A stretch of 64,000 bases of DNA from Rhizopus arrhizus (taxonomy: Eukaryota; Mucoromycota; Mucoromycetes; Mucorales; Rhizopodaceae): positions 806,001 to 870,000 of the forward strand of contig JAKZZE010000007.1 in NCBI GenBank assembly GCA_024220505.1. Reading direction: 5' to 3'. Positions within the stretch are counted from its first letter, which is position 1. The number at the start of each line of letters is the position of its first letter. A program made the position numbers and the translations under genes. Positions 36,418 to 49,286 of the stretch are shown piece by piece. Below the pieces are notes generated by a model. That model did not search any database, was not told where the DNA came from, and worked only from the letters and a program-made list of their open reading frames with translations.

Positions 36418-38930
36418 TTATTGATTTGTTGAAAGAAGTTCTTTTGCCATAGTTCTAACATTGGGATCATAATGGTTCTAGTATAAAATTAATATAAATG
36501 ATTTTGCTTGTATAGTGATTAACATTTCTTCTTACCTGATAAAGGAAAAGTTCATATAGACTTGTACCAAATGGGTTACAAAGTTCTGGATCGCTCAATA
36601 ATGGCGCATACACCCCATTAGATGCCCTATCTTCTGATTGCAAAAGTGCGTCTAAACGATGGTCTTTCTAAAGTAAAGTGAGTACAAAAAAATTTTTTTG
36701 TCCTGTTTAATAATTACCTGAACAAGCTTTTGCATTAAATGAAGACATTGTAAGACAGTCTTTGTTGGCATATTTAATGCTACCAAGGCAAATCGCTTTA
36801 CAAAGGCTGCTAAACGGTCAACAGGAATTTGTCGTTTCTTTAAAAACATCAGTTCAAGTCCTCTAAGAATCATTTCACTTTCTGTCATGTCTTGATTCTC
36901 AGGCTTTTCTTCAACCTTTGTGTGGTAGGTTGCCTTAAACAAAATATTGTAAATTTCTGTGTAGAATTCTTTGAGATCATAGTTGATAGCTTCTCCTTGA
37001 CCAGATAGTAATTCAAATGCTGTAATAATACACAATAATCTCTTTCTTGTTCCTGAACTTGTACGAGAAAAGTCGTTTGAGTCTTCAAATGAACGCATCA
37101 CATCACGTAGAGCATTAAGTAAATCATCAAAGAAGTCTATACTAATTAAATGAGCAAATTTGGAGAGTCCTTCCAAGACCGCTGGTAAAAGAGGAGAAGT
37201 TGTTTGCTTTTTCAATATTCTAAAATAGAATGCGAATATTAATTTCAGCGTTTCAGAGTGCTATTGTTAAAAAGGTTATCAACTAAACATATTCATTGAA
37301 ACTACTTTTAATCTCTTACGTTCTTTTCTTTTTCTTCTTTACTGACTACCGCCTCTGCTTCTCTAAATTCTTTTTCAATCTCCTTGGTTTCCTTCAAAGC
37401 TTTTTTTGCTTTCTTTGTCAAGAAAGGCTTGTCTTTATTCTTTCTTTTTTTGCCTACAACCTCATCATTGTTACCACTTGCTTGAGGGGCCATTTCATCC
37501 TTAAGTCGAAGGTACAAAAATGCATTGATGATGTTTTCAGATACAACATATCCTTTTGATTTAACCATACGAGTAATCATTTTTACTGCATCGAGCGAGT
37601 ATTTACCGGATTCGTCGTTCTCAAATACTTCAATAATAGCATTTTTACATAATTCTGCTCCATCATTCCATTTCACAGTACTCATACGGGCTACTACGGA
37701 GACCATGATTTCCAGACGGTAATTGAAGTATGTCTTGGCCACTAAAAGATCGCACAGACATTTTGTGGCTACCAACGACAAGGATTCGTCCTCTTCGATT
37801 TTCTTCTTACTTAAAAGTACATTTAAATCTTTGAGATATTGTTCATAATTTTGGAGTAAGGATTTTTCGTATTCTCTCAACTTCTTGACCTCTTTTGAGA
37901 CTTTTTGTGCCTGTTCTTCTTGTGTTAAAGGACGAATACGATAGCCGGGTATAATGTCTTTGTAAACTGCAAGTTGAGTGAGCAATGCCAATTTCTTGAT
38001 AATAGGATTATCATCTCGATAAATAGTGCGAAGCTTTTTTAACTGCCCAACATTTTCTTCAGGATCTTCTTGAAGTCTAGCAGCAATTTGTGCTAATTCC
38101 TCTTTTTTACTGACCAGATACTGCTTCTTACTCATCTGGACTTCTGCTGGCTTTTCCTCCTCTTCTTCTTCAGACTCTGCCTCTTCTTCAAATTCCTCTA
38201 CTTTCTCCACTTCTTCCATTTCCTCTTCCTCTTTTGGTTCTTCTTTATTATCTGCCTGCATAACTTTGCCACCAGGTAACTTTATAGGTAGTTTTGTAGG
38301 CTGTTTCTTGCGTGCCCATTCATCAGCAGCCTTTCTAGGCTTTGTTTCATAATCCATCTCTTCATCCGAGTCATACTTGGGTAATTTTTTCTTTTGTTTC
38401 AAATCTAAAGCTTGACTCATTTCCGCTTCATTCATGTCTTCTAATTCCTTTTCGATATCTGAATTAGGTTCTTCAAAATCATCTAATTCTTGATCTGAAT
38501 CTGGCTCTTCAAAGTTATCCAAGGATTCATCGTCTGAAGAATCAAGCGTGCCGTTTTTTTGAGTAGCAGGTGTCTTTTTAGCAGCAGGATTGCGAGCTTT
38601 TTTCTTTTTTAAATCATTTCTATGTTGTAATGAGGAATTACTGCTTTTTTTTTATTTTATTTTTTTATACCTTGTCAATTCTTTGGTATCCAATTCTGTT
38701 AAAAAGGAAGTGAAGCCTTTGTTTTCAGCAAAAAATTCAAGGTCTTCGTCAGAAATCTCATAATCATTTTTTTCGGGAACTTCAACAAATTCCTAATAGA
38801 TCATGTATGAGATCAATTAATTTGGCTAATGTCAGCTTTTTACCTTCAAGTTTTTCTTTTTTCCGTCCTTCTTTTTAACCTGGTTTGGCTTCTTTACAGC
38901 CTTTTTATTGATTACTTTCTTAGGGGGCAT
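36418..38930 (-). CDS. NOC3: Nucleolar complex protein 3 (Noc3)
   Basis: Noc3 works with Noc2 in 60S pre-ribosome export and also has a reported role in replication licensing. The gene starts MPPKKVINKKAVKK at 38930 (lysine-rich, nucleolar-type N-terminus) and ends KELLSTNQ at 36418, with about six introns. The N-terminal third has long acidic runs (Glu-rich, near 38.2 kb). The family core includes LKKLRTIYRDDNPIIKKLALLTQLAVYKDIIPGYRIRPL, then LREYEKSLLQNYEQYLKDL and VATKCLCDLL; the later core has LEGLSKFAHLISIDFFDDLL. The junction near 37.3 kb joins EKEKN to HSETLKLIFAFYFRIL. The last short exon encodes NHYDPNVRTMAKELL, the expected end of the CBF/Mak21-like domain. Confidence 0.93.
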
Positions 38931-40935
38931 ATCTATGAATGTAAAGAAAAATACAAGATCTTGCAGTTTTTATTTTTTTATTTTTTCCATTATGGAAAAG
39001 GACTGCTAATGTGACCCTTTTTTTACAATGATCGGAAATAGAACCTGGACTCATATAAGATGCAAATTATGCTATTTATTATGTTTGTTACTAATTAATG
39101 GATCAATGTAAACATAAGATATGGTCGAATTATTCCAAGCAAATGAAACTATTTCTATTTAAGTATAGTATCAAAACCTGTCAGGTTGATAGCAATCTAT
39201 CTATGTTGTAACCAACGAAACAAATCTAAACAAGAGCTTTAAGCAGTTGCAATATTATATGCAATGGAAGTCATATTCTATATCCCAAAACTAATATAAA
39301 AGAGTATTATATATTCCTGATGTGTATTATTTTAAACTTAATAAATTCAAACAGAAAAAAAAAATACTTTGGGTTTCACTAAAAGCCTCAAAGAATTGGC
39401 CTACTAAGACCAACAAAGTAGGCATCTGTCTAGGATTGTTCACATAAAGACGATCATTTTCCATGCTACCTACTGAGCCTCTTGTATGTGAGATCATGTA
39501 AATAAGGTACAAGCTGTTGTAATATGGATGATTTCCACTAGAAATCATCAAGAAAAGCATAATTATTCCGTCTAAAAAAGCCGGTCCTGCTCATAGTCAT
39601 AAGCAATATCGAGATACATTTACAACAACAAACTACAAGCCATCTTGAGTAATTATATATAAGTATTTTTTGTATGTATCCTAGACGAATGCAGAAGAGA
39701 TTTACGATTTTTGATCACCACCCCTGACCAAAATTGTTGTGATGGGGATGTTTTAGACACTGATGTTGTCATAGTGATTAAGTGAGGTGACTCGACTTAG
39801 TTACCTCTCTGAGTAAAGTTATTGTTATCAGAAAGACTTTAATAACAGGGCTTAAACCCTCAAATAGAAAATGACTATGGAGATTGTAATTAGCGCCCTC
39901 AGACGAGAGACTGATCCAGCAGAAAGGATTTGACCATTTCGCTAAGGGACTTTGCTTCTTGCTGTTAGAAAGAGCCATGTGTACTTGAAAAGACTAATCA
40001 GGGACTTTTAAAATCCCAATCAGAGGATTTCCAGAATCCAAATAGCAGACCTTCATTGCCTATAACCTTCTACTTTCATTTGATTTCTTTCTATATTATT
40101 TTGAACATGAGCGATAAAGTACACATATTACTAATGGAAGACATTCAAGGAAGAATTATCTAAGAAAATGACGAAGAAACCACGGACTATATTACTGAAG
40201 GAAATGAAGTTTAAGTTGAAAATTTTGACTAATTTGACAGAATATAAAGAAGTGCGCTTTTTATATCAAATTATATAAAAATTAGACATCTTTATTTCGA
40301 AATAAAAACATCTTAAATATTTATACATTCTTTCCTGAAACTATCGGCGGATTCTCTGAAAATACAAGTACACCTTCGTATTTTCTTTTGGCATACTCTC
40401 AAACTAAAGTTTTAAAGTCAAATAAGAACAGAATTATTGTGTTTCACTTATTCCAAGCTTCAGAAATTCTACTAATTTTCAAATAATTTTAAATCAAGAT
40501 TAATTTATCTATTGCTATTCAAGATGCTTAACGGTAATGAACAATTTCTTTTATTTGTTATCATTTATGAAGAGTTTATTTACATATTAACTCAGTAAAG
40601 CAACGGTGGGCTTTAAACCCTTTAAATAGTTCGTAATAATATAATCATTCTAAATCATATTTTTGTGTTCATTTGCACTTTGTAGCATCATACTTTAAAT
40701 ACAAGATATCGATGATAACAATACAAACGACAATAATTAATGTTAATAATCAAGCACCATCGCTGGATTAAAAAAAAAATACAAAGCTTTCATCTTGAAT
40801 AAATACAGATACTCCAGTAAAAGCGACATATGAGTATAAGTAGTAGGAAATGCTGGAAGGATTGAGGTTTTGTGTAGACAGAATATATATTATTGCTCTA
40901 CATATTTTGTTGTGTAATATCCAATAGTTTCACCT
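38931..40935. other. AT-rich region with one coding-like remnant
   Basis: Mostly featureless. A minus-strand stretch at 39560-39327 (HYNSLYLIYMISHTRG ... LPTLLVLVGQFFEAF pattern) has protein-like composition and may belong to the decayed gene at 40.9-41.5 kb. A minus-strand frame at 39978-39778 has no recognisable domain. Confidence 0.35.
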
Positions 40936-41500
40936 TCAAAGAATCAGTTTCTGATACAACACAAAACCATTCTTAATTTGTTCACCAAATACCATAATCT
41001 CAAAGACAACGAATTCATCAATGTGTTTTGCCTTGGATATTCTGATATGTAGTAGCTTTTTTAGAAGCTCTGCTATTCTAATTCTGTCTTCTTCAACTTG
41101 ATCTGTCGATGAATTTAAAGGATTAAATTCACCAATGCCTATATCTAAGTCGTAATGTTTAAGTATAATATTAGGTACGACATGTTTGACTCTTGAGACG
41201 TTTGGAATAATTGGAGAAATATCCCTACATATAAGTCATCATGTTAAATTTTGTTCTATGCAGACATTCTTTGTCAATACAAGTTACCAAGACACACTTA
41301 TCCCCTCGTTAAAATATCGCTTAAAAAGAGTGTAACAAACTTTGTTTTGAAATTTGTTTCGTAAAGGCCATCATCCTTGATGTAATCAAGGATATATTTA
41401 AAACTACAGTAGTATCCGTTATAATGATTGCTAAAAATATTGAAACAAAAACCACTTTACAATATTTACCTTATAGTGAGCATTGTTATCAATTAGACCT
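40936..41500 (-). pseudogene. Decayed multi-exon gene of unknown family
   Basis: On the minus strand an exon-like block 41224-40936 (about 95 codons without an ATG, bounded by acceptor atgtag and a TGA) encodes KHVVPNIILKHYDLDIGIGE ... EDRIRIAELLKKLLHIRI ... FEIMVFGEQIKNGFVLYQ. An upstream block (about 41455-41290) encodes NHYNGYYCSFKYILDYIKDDG. Composition is protein-like and intron edges are visible, but no complete start-to-stop frame can be assembled. The order of motifs is reminiscent of multi-copy hypothetical proteins in Mucorales, which is a memory-based impression and not verified. Confidence 0.4.
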
Positions 41501-41611
41501 AATCAGACGACGTTGGTACAATAAACAAATTCATTTTGGTTTTTATAGCCTAATTATAATCAAAAGTTAGCAAACATTCGTGTACAACAACAAAACATAA
41601 ATGTCCTTATA

Positions 41612-42240
41612 CTATAAAACTAGTAGGTCATAGATACATACTCTGCTCCACTTCTTTATAAACATTTCAAAGCCTTCACCTAATTCCTCTGCGTTCAATA
41701 TCCCATCGTTAGTGTTGTCTGTATATGTAATTTTTGAAAGTGTTCTATATATCATTGTGTTAATAAAAAGATATATGTAGGTGCATGAAATCTGATCAGC
41801 ATACTTTTTCAGACTACTTACATTCACACCCAATAAGTTTTCGGACAACAATTGAAATAAAGTTTTGAAATAGTATGGTATGTAAGTACAAGACCCAATT
41901 GGTACGTGTAAACGTAAGATTGAGATTTCAGATTGCAAGAAAATAAAAGTTCAAGTACTTATCTTAGCAATATATATATAAAGTCACTCTCCTGATGCAC
42001 CATGTCATTTGTAAACCAAGGATGGAGCCTGTTGGCCAAAATATTGATGTATGTTTCTTGGTCTACAGAACCGGTTTTGATAGCTTCTAAAGGTCCGAAA
42101 CCTCTTCCCCAAAAACATCCCAGAACCATAGCACTACCACTATCCCATTTGACTGTAGGTACTTCCCACTCTTTCCTGGAAAACGATTCTTGGATTGATT
42201 GCCCCAGAACCTACACTGGTGTCTATAACACGCCTTTCCC
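41612..42240 (-). mobile_element. Tc1-like transposase fragment
   Basis: The minus strand between about 42170 and 41960 reads VPTVKWDSGSAMVLGCFWGR followed by GFGPLEAIKTGSVDQETYINIL. This is the Tc1 signature V-G-GSxMVWGCF ... G-GPL ... YxxIL that lies between the first and second catalytic Asp. Flanking sequence on both sides is degraded. It is a different fragment from the one at 21.6-22.3 kb, which retains only the part before this block. Confidence 0.8.
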
Positions 42241-42550
42241 TCCTTACTCATTTACTTTCCTTTTAGCTTCTTTGCTCTTGATTCCAAAGAATGCTTTCTG
42301 ATTTCATTACAATTTTTTTATCTGGCTTGGGTGATTAATGTGTATTAAAGATACCACGCGCTCACTTGCGTCTCTCTTTTTATTTTATTTTTTTATAATG
42401 AAAGTTGAATTTGTCTCATAGCACTCTGTGCTGAGTCTCAACAATTTATAAAAGAGTGCAGGTTCTACTTCCGATCACCATATATCCTTTTTTGAAATGG
42501 AGGGGGCATGTGTGGGGTAAAGATTTTTTTTATTTTTTATTTTTTTCGAC

Positions 42551-44286
42551 ATGCTAACTATTGCCAAACAAAATAATATTTTACTAGAAGACGAATACTT
42601 AACTTATCAAGAACTAATAAATAATGTACAACAGCGACTAAAAAGAGACATTGAACTGTTGGAATTTGAACAAACAACTGACATTGAAGACGCATTAGAA
42701 TTTGTGAATGACAAAGGTAAAGATCTTTTCGACAAACAACAAGTGTATTTAAGACCCACACAGAGTATTTTGTATTTAGTGACAATATTTCGATTTTTAA
42801 AGGATACAGAATTCTCGATAGAACAGACAATATCAAGGTTATTGGATACAATACAATGGAGAGCTGAAAACAAGATTAGCAGAATGACGTATCATTCTGT
42901 CAGTCCAGAATTCTTTGAAAATGGGTTTGCCTTTTTCCACAACCAAGATCTGATTGGAAGACCCGTTGCTATTATCCAAATGCGTCATTTTCCAAAATTT
43001 GTAGACAAGACAAAGAGTCTATCAGATTTTATGCAACCATTTGCCTGTTTAGTCATGGAAATAGCAAGACAATTAACACGAGATAAAACAAGAGAGAACG
43101 AGCGAAATGAAACAAGTCCATTACTAGTCTCGCAAATATCAATTGTTATAGACATTGCAAAGGCCCCTTTTGTACCAGTCGACACAAATTTAGTACAAGC
43201 TTTAAAGAACATTACCAATTCAAGGTTTCCAGGATTTGTAGGATCAGTCTATGTTGTTAACTTTGGTTGGATGTATCAAGGTATATGGCAAGTAATAAAG
43301 TTGGTTCTAAGTGAGAAAGCAAAAGCTAGAGTCAACTTTGTTTCAAATCAAGAATTGAAACAAATCATAGATGAAAATCAACTGCTGAGAGGTAAATTTC
43401 TATACAAAGTGTATGTGAAAGACAAATTGATATTTGAAATGTTATAGTTCTTGGAGGCAAAGATGATTACATATGGAATTTGGCATCAGATACAATACTT
43501 GAGTCATATGCTACCGAAAGTCGATTCAAACCTTCTCCACCTATAAAGAACCGTTTGTCTCGAAGCACTTCTCTTTCTTCAACTGACAGTAGCTTATTCT
43601 TTGATGCGCCTGAATATTTATTAACCCATCAACCTTCACCATTTCTTAATTCAACCATTGCATCTGTGCCTTCAAGTATATATGCTACACCTGGTTCACT
43701 AACACCTATTGATTCACACAGCAGACAATTACAAACAGTACGCACGTCAGAACCGCGATATTTCTTGACTGGATTTCATATGGGTAATAATACCTTTTTA
43801 TCATCATTTATTGGTGGTAGCAGATCACCACCTGCCAATACATTTGGTGATGAGCTAACCGATAGATTAAATCAATTGTTGCTGGATCAAGATGGTTTAT
43901 TGGACGAAGCAGAGGTTTATGTTATGAATGACAATAGAACGATACATTTTCCACATATGTTACCTAATGACCATCCACAAAGCATCTATGTTGTATCACC
44001 ACTAAAACACCATTTAATGCGAACCGAACAGAGAGTACTTAGGATAACACGCAAAATGTTTAGAATGTCATTTGCTTATAAAGGAGCTATTTATTGGTTG
44101 CTGCTCTATATATTCTTAAGAGGGCCTGTTGAACATACACTAAAAAAGTCACTGGCAAAATTACTCACTGGATCACAGCAGCAGTTAACTTATGCAACCA
44201 TTGGAATGACTGCTACTGTAGCTGCTGCATTAAGCTCTACTTTTTCAAACTCACTTGATGATCGAAATAAACGTGTTCACCGTTAG
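42551..44286 (+). CDS. CRAL-TRIO (Sec14-like) domain protein with C-terminal hydrophobic segment
   Basis: Two exons, 42551-43391 and 43448-44286, joined by a 56-base intron (559 residues). The first exon carries a CRAL-TRIO N-terminal helix region (YLRPTQSILYLVTIFRFLKD) and a lipid-binding lobe (GRPVAIIQMRHFPKF ... ISIVIDIAKAPF ... FPGFVGSVYVVNFGWMYQGIW). The splice completes the Sec14-type end L-L-R-V-LGGKDDYIW. The second exon is Ser/Pro-rich, then ends with a hydrophobic stretch (GAIYWLLLYIFLRGPVE) and an Ala-rich segment that may anchor it to membranes. The family transfers or senses phosphoinositides; the ligand is unknown. The adjacent minus-strand frames are shadows. Confidence 0.88.
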
Positions 44287-44375
44287 CCCACGTGACGTTC
44301 CACGATCCCATTTTTTGCTTTATGCAGCTTTTTTTTTTTTTTCTTCCCCTTTTTTTTTGTGTACACATCGTCCTC

Positions 44376-45303
44376 ATGAATTTAGCCATTGATATTACTT
44401 CTCTTTGTAGAATACGTGTGCTTTTAGTACCAGTGTTTCCTATCAAACAATCTGTTTTTCATAAATATGTTCAGCTTATTAAATCCTTTCATTCTATACG
44501 ACTTGGCGATATAACTCCAAATTTAAACTCAAATGGTATATATACACAACAAATACAAACAAAATTTACAATAAATCATGTCTATTGTAGACATATTTAA
44601 TAGTCAAGCCTTTTCAGAAGGCCAACTCCATTTCGAATTCTTTACTAATTTCACTGATGAACATGCTGAATTACAAGATTTTGAAACTTACCGTCGCATA
44701 TTTGGAGTAACAAAAGAAAATAATTAGGATATTTTAGCACTAATATTCATCACCTTTCAAGGTCATTGGTATCTTGGACTGTCAAGAATGGAAAGATAGA
44801 TCTTTAGTAAAAGGATATGAAGAGATGATGAAAGAAACTTATCCCACAGCAGTCGTAACAAGATGTTTCGCCTTTGATCCTCCTGAAGATCAAGCAGACA
44901 ATGCTAGTGGATTAATTATAATACCTAATATAGGCAATATTACATTTTATATGAGCACAATGATGAACGATTTTGCGAATGAAGTGCTTACTCAATTTTC
45001 AGTTATTGTATGTTACATTTGCACATTTATTTCATTGTCTAACCTTTTGTTATTACTTGACTAGGCAAATCGTATTCAAAGTCTAGAAGTATTGGAATCA
45101 CCTATACCAGTTACACACATGTCTCCTCAATTTCAACACAGATATGACCCACAGAGACAGTCAATGCTGGCTACTGAAAATTTAAGGAAACGAACGCCGG
45201 CAAGAATAAAAAAGCTGATGGGTGATTTTTACTTGCTTGCAGGAAGGCTACCAGATGCAATTGATCAGTAAATTACTATAAGCATGCTTTATTTTTGGAT
45301 TTC

Positions 45304-45340
<37 letters not shown>

Positions 45341-48300
45341 CAAATCAGTTTCAGCCAAGCCATAGATATGGGGGAAATGACCGAAGATTATCTGTGGATA
45401 GCTAGTGCAATAGAAGGGCGAATTTGTGCCACCATTTTATTAGACTATATCCAACTGGATACTGGTGTAAATTTTGAATTTACAATTTAGAAAAGGTATA
45501 GAGCTCTAATTGTCTTTTTAATGCAGCATATTGTTCCAAGAGCTAATTACGCGTCTGAGGCGCCGGAAGAGGACAGCCAAGGTCTTTCAACCATCTCATC
45601 CATCGCAGGGCATTATAGAGTAATCGCATCAAACTATGCTCGTATGCGTTTTACAGATGCTTTACCGGATTTAGTTTTCGTGGAATGCTGCTTGAGAGTA
45701 GCAAGGTTCCTTGCAACAGCTTATCTCAACCGAGGGTGGAATGAGACCACAATACAGCTATTGGTTCAGGGAAATTTATGTGATAAGGAATCTGTCGATA
45801 TGTCTACACACCACCATCCAAAAATGAAAGGTATACCGAGAAGCATTATTGGTCAGTGGGTTACAAAAGTTTTTGAAGCAAACATCAATGCTATGCCATT
45901 ACTAGATCAAGTAAGAAATGTCACAAGGGTCGAAAGACAATATTGATCTACAATTTGTCTTTTTTCTTTTTTTATTAGGTTCATATTACTACATCTATGT
46001 CAACTCTATATTCTTGTATTGGTTATAATAGGAAAGCAGCATGGCTGATCTATCGCAGTATAGAAAATATGTTACCCTTGATTATACAGCATCGTAGAGC
46101 TCATTTATTTAAAACAAATACTCGCCATGATGCCGGTGTTCTTCAGTTGACAAAGCAAATGTGTTATCTATATGGCGTTGGTGAATGTGATGTTTATGCT
46201 GATGAAGGATTAGATGAAACCGAAAAGAGCTCTTATGGTATGTCCAATAGTAGTGTTAGAGGAGTAAAGCAATCCAGAAAGAATGAAATAGTGTTGGGTT
46301 GGCCACAGCTTCAGGTGGATGTACTCAAACAATGCATCGCTGTATCTGAGGCTCTACTTGATAACAAATCACAGCTTTATTATACAGCCATTTTATTAAA
46401 AACTCTCTATCAACACATTTCAAAACCTGAACAAATTCGACTTGCAACAAGCATTCAAGCGATGACAAGTACAACAAAAAAGAAAGCGGCAGTAGAACCA
46501 ATGGTTAACTATTGGGGTGTTAATATAATTTCGAGTATTGAGCCTAAAGATTCTATACCAAGAAAAGCGATTTATGTCCATTCCATTCATCATGAGGCTA
46601 GTAAAGTATCAAAAGATAAGATAGATGATCCTTTCATTTACAATCCTTTTGCTCAAAAAAAGGAAGAAAAGGTTTTGTATCGCGCTGATGACCGAAATGT
46701 ATCATCATCTAATTTGACTTGTATTAGAATGCTTTGTTGGTAAAAAATGATCTATGTGAGTTTAAAGTCACACTCACCAATCCTTTTGGATTCGATTTGG
46801 AGCTTCGAAATATAATATTAAGGTAATTCTACTTTAAGTACATGTGTATACACATCAACAATATCACTCATTCAGCTTTTTTCTTTCTTTTGCAGTACTT
46901 CAGGAGTTGCTTTTTTTAGTGTTCCTACAGCGATTAGTATACCTGCTAATGCGACAATCACCATGTTGTTGGCTGGAACTCCAAAAGAGACAGGAATATT
47001 AATCATAAGAGGATGCAAGGTTCAGATAGTAGGCTTTCTTGAGCAGGAGTTTTTGGTCGAGCCAGGAAGCAAAGAGCTCATAGATGAAAGCATTGTGAAA
47101 ATAAAGAAAATGTAAATCGGATCTTGAAAAATACACAATGTATTCAAGTGCGTACACTAACGTAGCATAGTGGCCTTAATGCAATCAAATACAGAAACAG
47201 AAGAGGTAAATGGGAAAATAAACATAAAGAGGATGATAATTTGATAAATTAATGCTGTTTTTTGTGTGTGTTTTTAACTATTATAGCAGAGCCAGTAGAG
47301 GAGATTAAGCAAGAGAACTTTTACAATATTAAGGTTGTCGATGAGCAACCACTTCTGAAAATTAAAAGTACTTCATTACTACACGGTGCTATAATGCTTT
47401 ATGAAGGAGAAGTGTAAGAAAAAGTGAGCTAAAACTTTTGATTCTCATACTAGTATAATAGAGCCCATATAACTATAGAGATTGAAAACATAGGCAATAT
47501 CCCAGTAAATTTTATTAGGTTATCATTTACAGAATCAACAACCATACAACCTTTACCGTTTAATTACGAACTACCGTTAGAAGAGCAGTATGAACTTGAA
47601 TTACGTACAAAAGGAGCTCATGTATTTTCCTGGGAAAGTAACTCTTCAATCGAGAACCCTATTGACCCAACAAAGGAGATCTGGTTAACCCCAGGAGGCA
47701 CGGGTATCGCAACAATTAAAGTTTTTGGTAAAAGGGATTGGTAGGAAGCAAAATGTCTAAAGTTGAAGTTTATTTTAACCTTGATATTTTATATTTTAGC
47801 TGTGGAGGAAGCATCCAAATAGATTACGGATATCTTAATAGGTCTGGCCATCATAACGCTGACAACTCCACAGACTCTGTTTTTTTTTATACTCGTCAGC
47901 TCTATATGAATATTTTATTAACGGTTTATCAACATTTAGAACCCTCTAATTGGGATATTGTATATATTAGACACACAACAGACTGTCCCAGTTTGTCAAC
48001 ATTGTCTTTAGTTGAAGAAAACACAAAGGAAATACAAATAAATGCGACGAAAGAACCCAAGGAACCTGTTGAGTATGTTATGGATATTGCTACTAACACC
48101 AAAATAAGAAACCAATTCAGAAACTACTACTGTTTTGTTGCCTTTGACATCGCTAATATATGGAAAACGCGTTTTGATGTTACATTAAGTATTAATAACG
48201 AAGATGATGGCGAATTAATATCAAATATAACAATTCAACCAGGACGTACTGCGAGGTATTTTACTTATATATAATTACAATTGCTTTCTTGAGAAGAGTG

Positions 48301-49125
48301 AATAAATTAGTATTTTATATTTGAATACAGGATTTTATTACCAGTCAAGCGATTGTTTCTACTTCCGGAAGTGTGTCTTCAAGAGATCCCTTCTATTGAC
48401 CCTAACAAGCAATTTGTCAAGAGTAAAGAATCAGAAGAGCAGCAACTTACACGTAGACAACTATTTTGGTATCGAGAAGAGCTTTTGAATCGTATAAAAT
48501 GTACTTGGTACTGCAGAACCACAGAAAGACATGGTGTTCTTAACTTGAGGAGTTTTGCTAGACTGACACCTAAACAACTTGTTGCAATCAAAAAGAAAAT
48601 ATAGAATTCTCTATCGATGTGAAGGGTTGCTTTGTACAAAAAACGGGGCATCGTCAGTTTAAGTGCGGTTATAATCAGCAAATCACAACACTTATTACCA
48701 TAAGCAACCGATTGAGTGAGATTGGATTAGTTTATTTAACGAATATAATCTAATCAATTTTATTAGTGTACTCTATTCGACTTATTTTACGCATACAACC
48801 TATACAGAACTATACTGAAAGCAAAAAAGAGTACCAATTACCTGATAATGTACTTATAGAAGGTATGCAGCAAGTTCTTTTACCAGAGGTAAGTAGTATT
48901 AAACATTAGACAGCAAGAAATATCGTAAGAAAATATTGTATATTTTCTTAGGTACCTGCTTCAAATGGCCAAGTGACATATGCTTTCCCAATGTACTTTT
49001 TGTCAAGCGGCCAATTTGAAATACTTTATCATGCGGAAGATATAAATACAAGAAAGATATACTATGATCATGAATGGATTACTTTTAATATAATTGAATC
49101 ATCAAGTGAAAAGGATTTCACCTAG
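44376..49125 (+). CDS. TRS120: TRAPP II subunit Trs120 (TRAPPC9), with a frame break near 48.59 kb
   Basis: TRAPP II-specific subunit that supports the Ypt31/Rab11 exchange factor at the trans-Golgi. About sixteen exons; well-placed ones are 44376-44535, 44591-44706, 44762-45007, 45065-45267, 45349-45466, 45527-45910, 45979-46698, 46728-46822, 46896-47111, 47171-47205, 47287-47413, 47462-47740, 47800-48255 and from 48331. Signatures: SLCRIRVLLVPVFPI at the start, YVQLIKSFHSIRLGDITP, KRTPARIKKLMGDFYLLAGR, DPFIYNPFAQKKEEKVL, NPFGFDLELRNI and the late HEWITFNI. Two places need care: a 29-base apparent intron (46699-46727) and a one-base frame break between LTPKQLVAIKK and ENIEFSIDVKGCF (about 48588-48600). 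A 33-base poly-T lies in an intron at 45308-45340. It ends convergently with the Mis12-like gene. Confidence 0.93.
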
Positions 49126-49286
49126 TCGAATAATATACATTATAAATACATTATTTATTTTTATTCTCTATTGTTCGTCATGAACTTAACGTTGAAGGTA
49201 ATTGAGAGTACTTTAAGTTTACCTCTTACGTCCTATATATCATCACTCTTTCATTTTTATACATATATATATATACAAGCAACTGC

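Noticed and set aside
39778..39978. 66-codon minus-strand frame
   Set aside because: No family recognised; surrounding sequence is decayed and the length is expected by chance in this composition.
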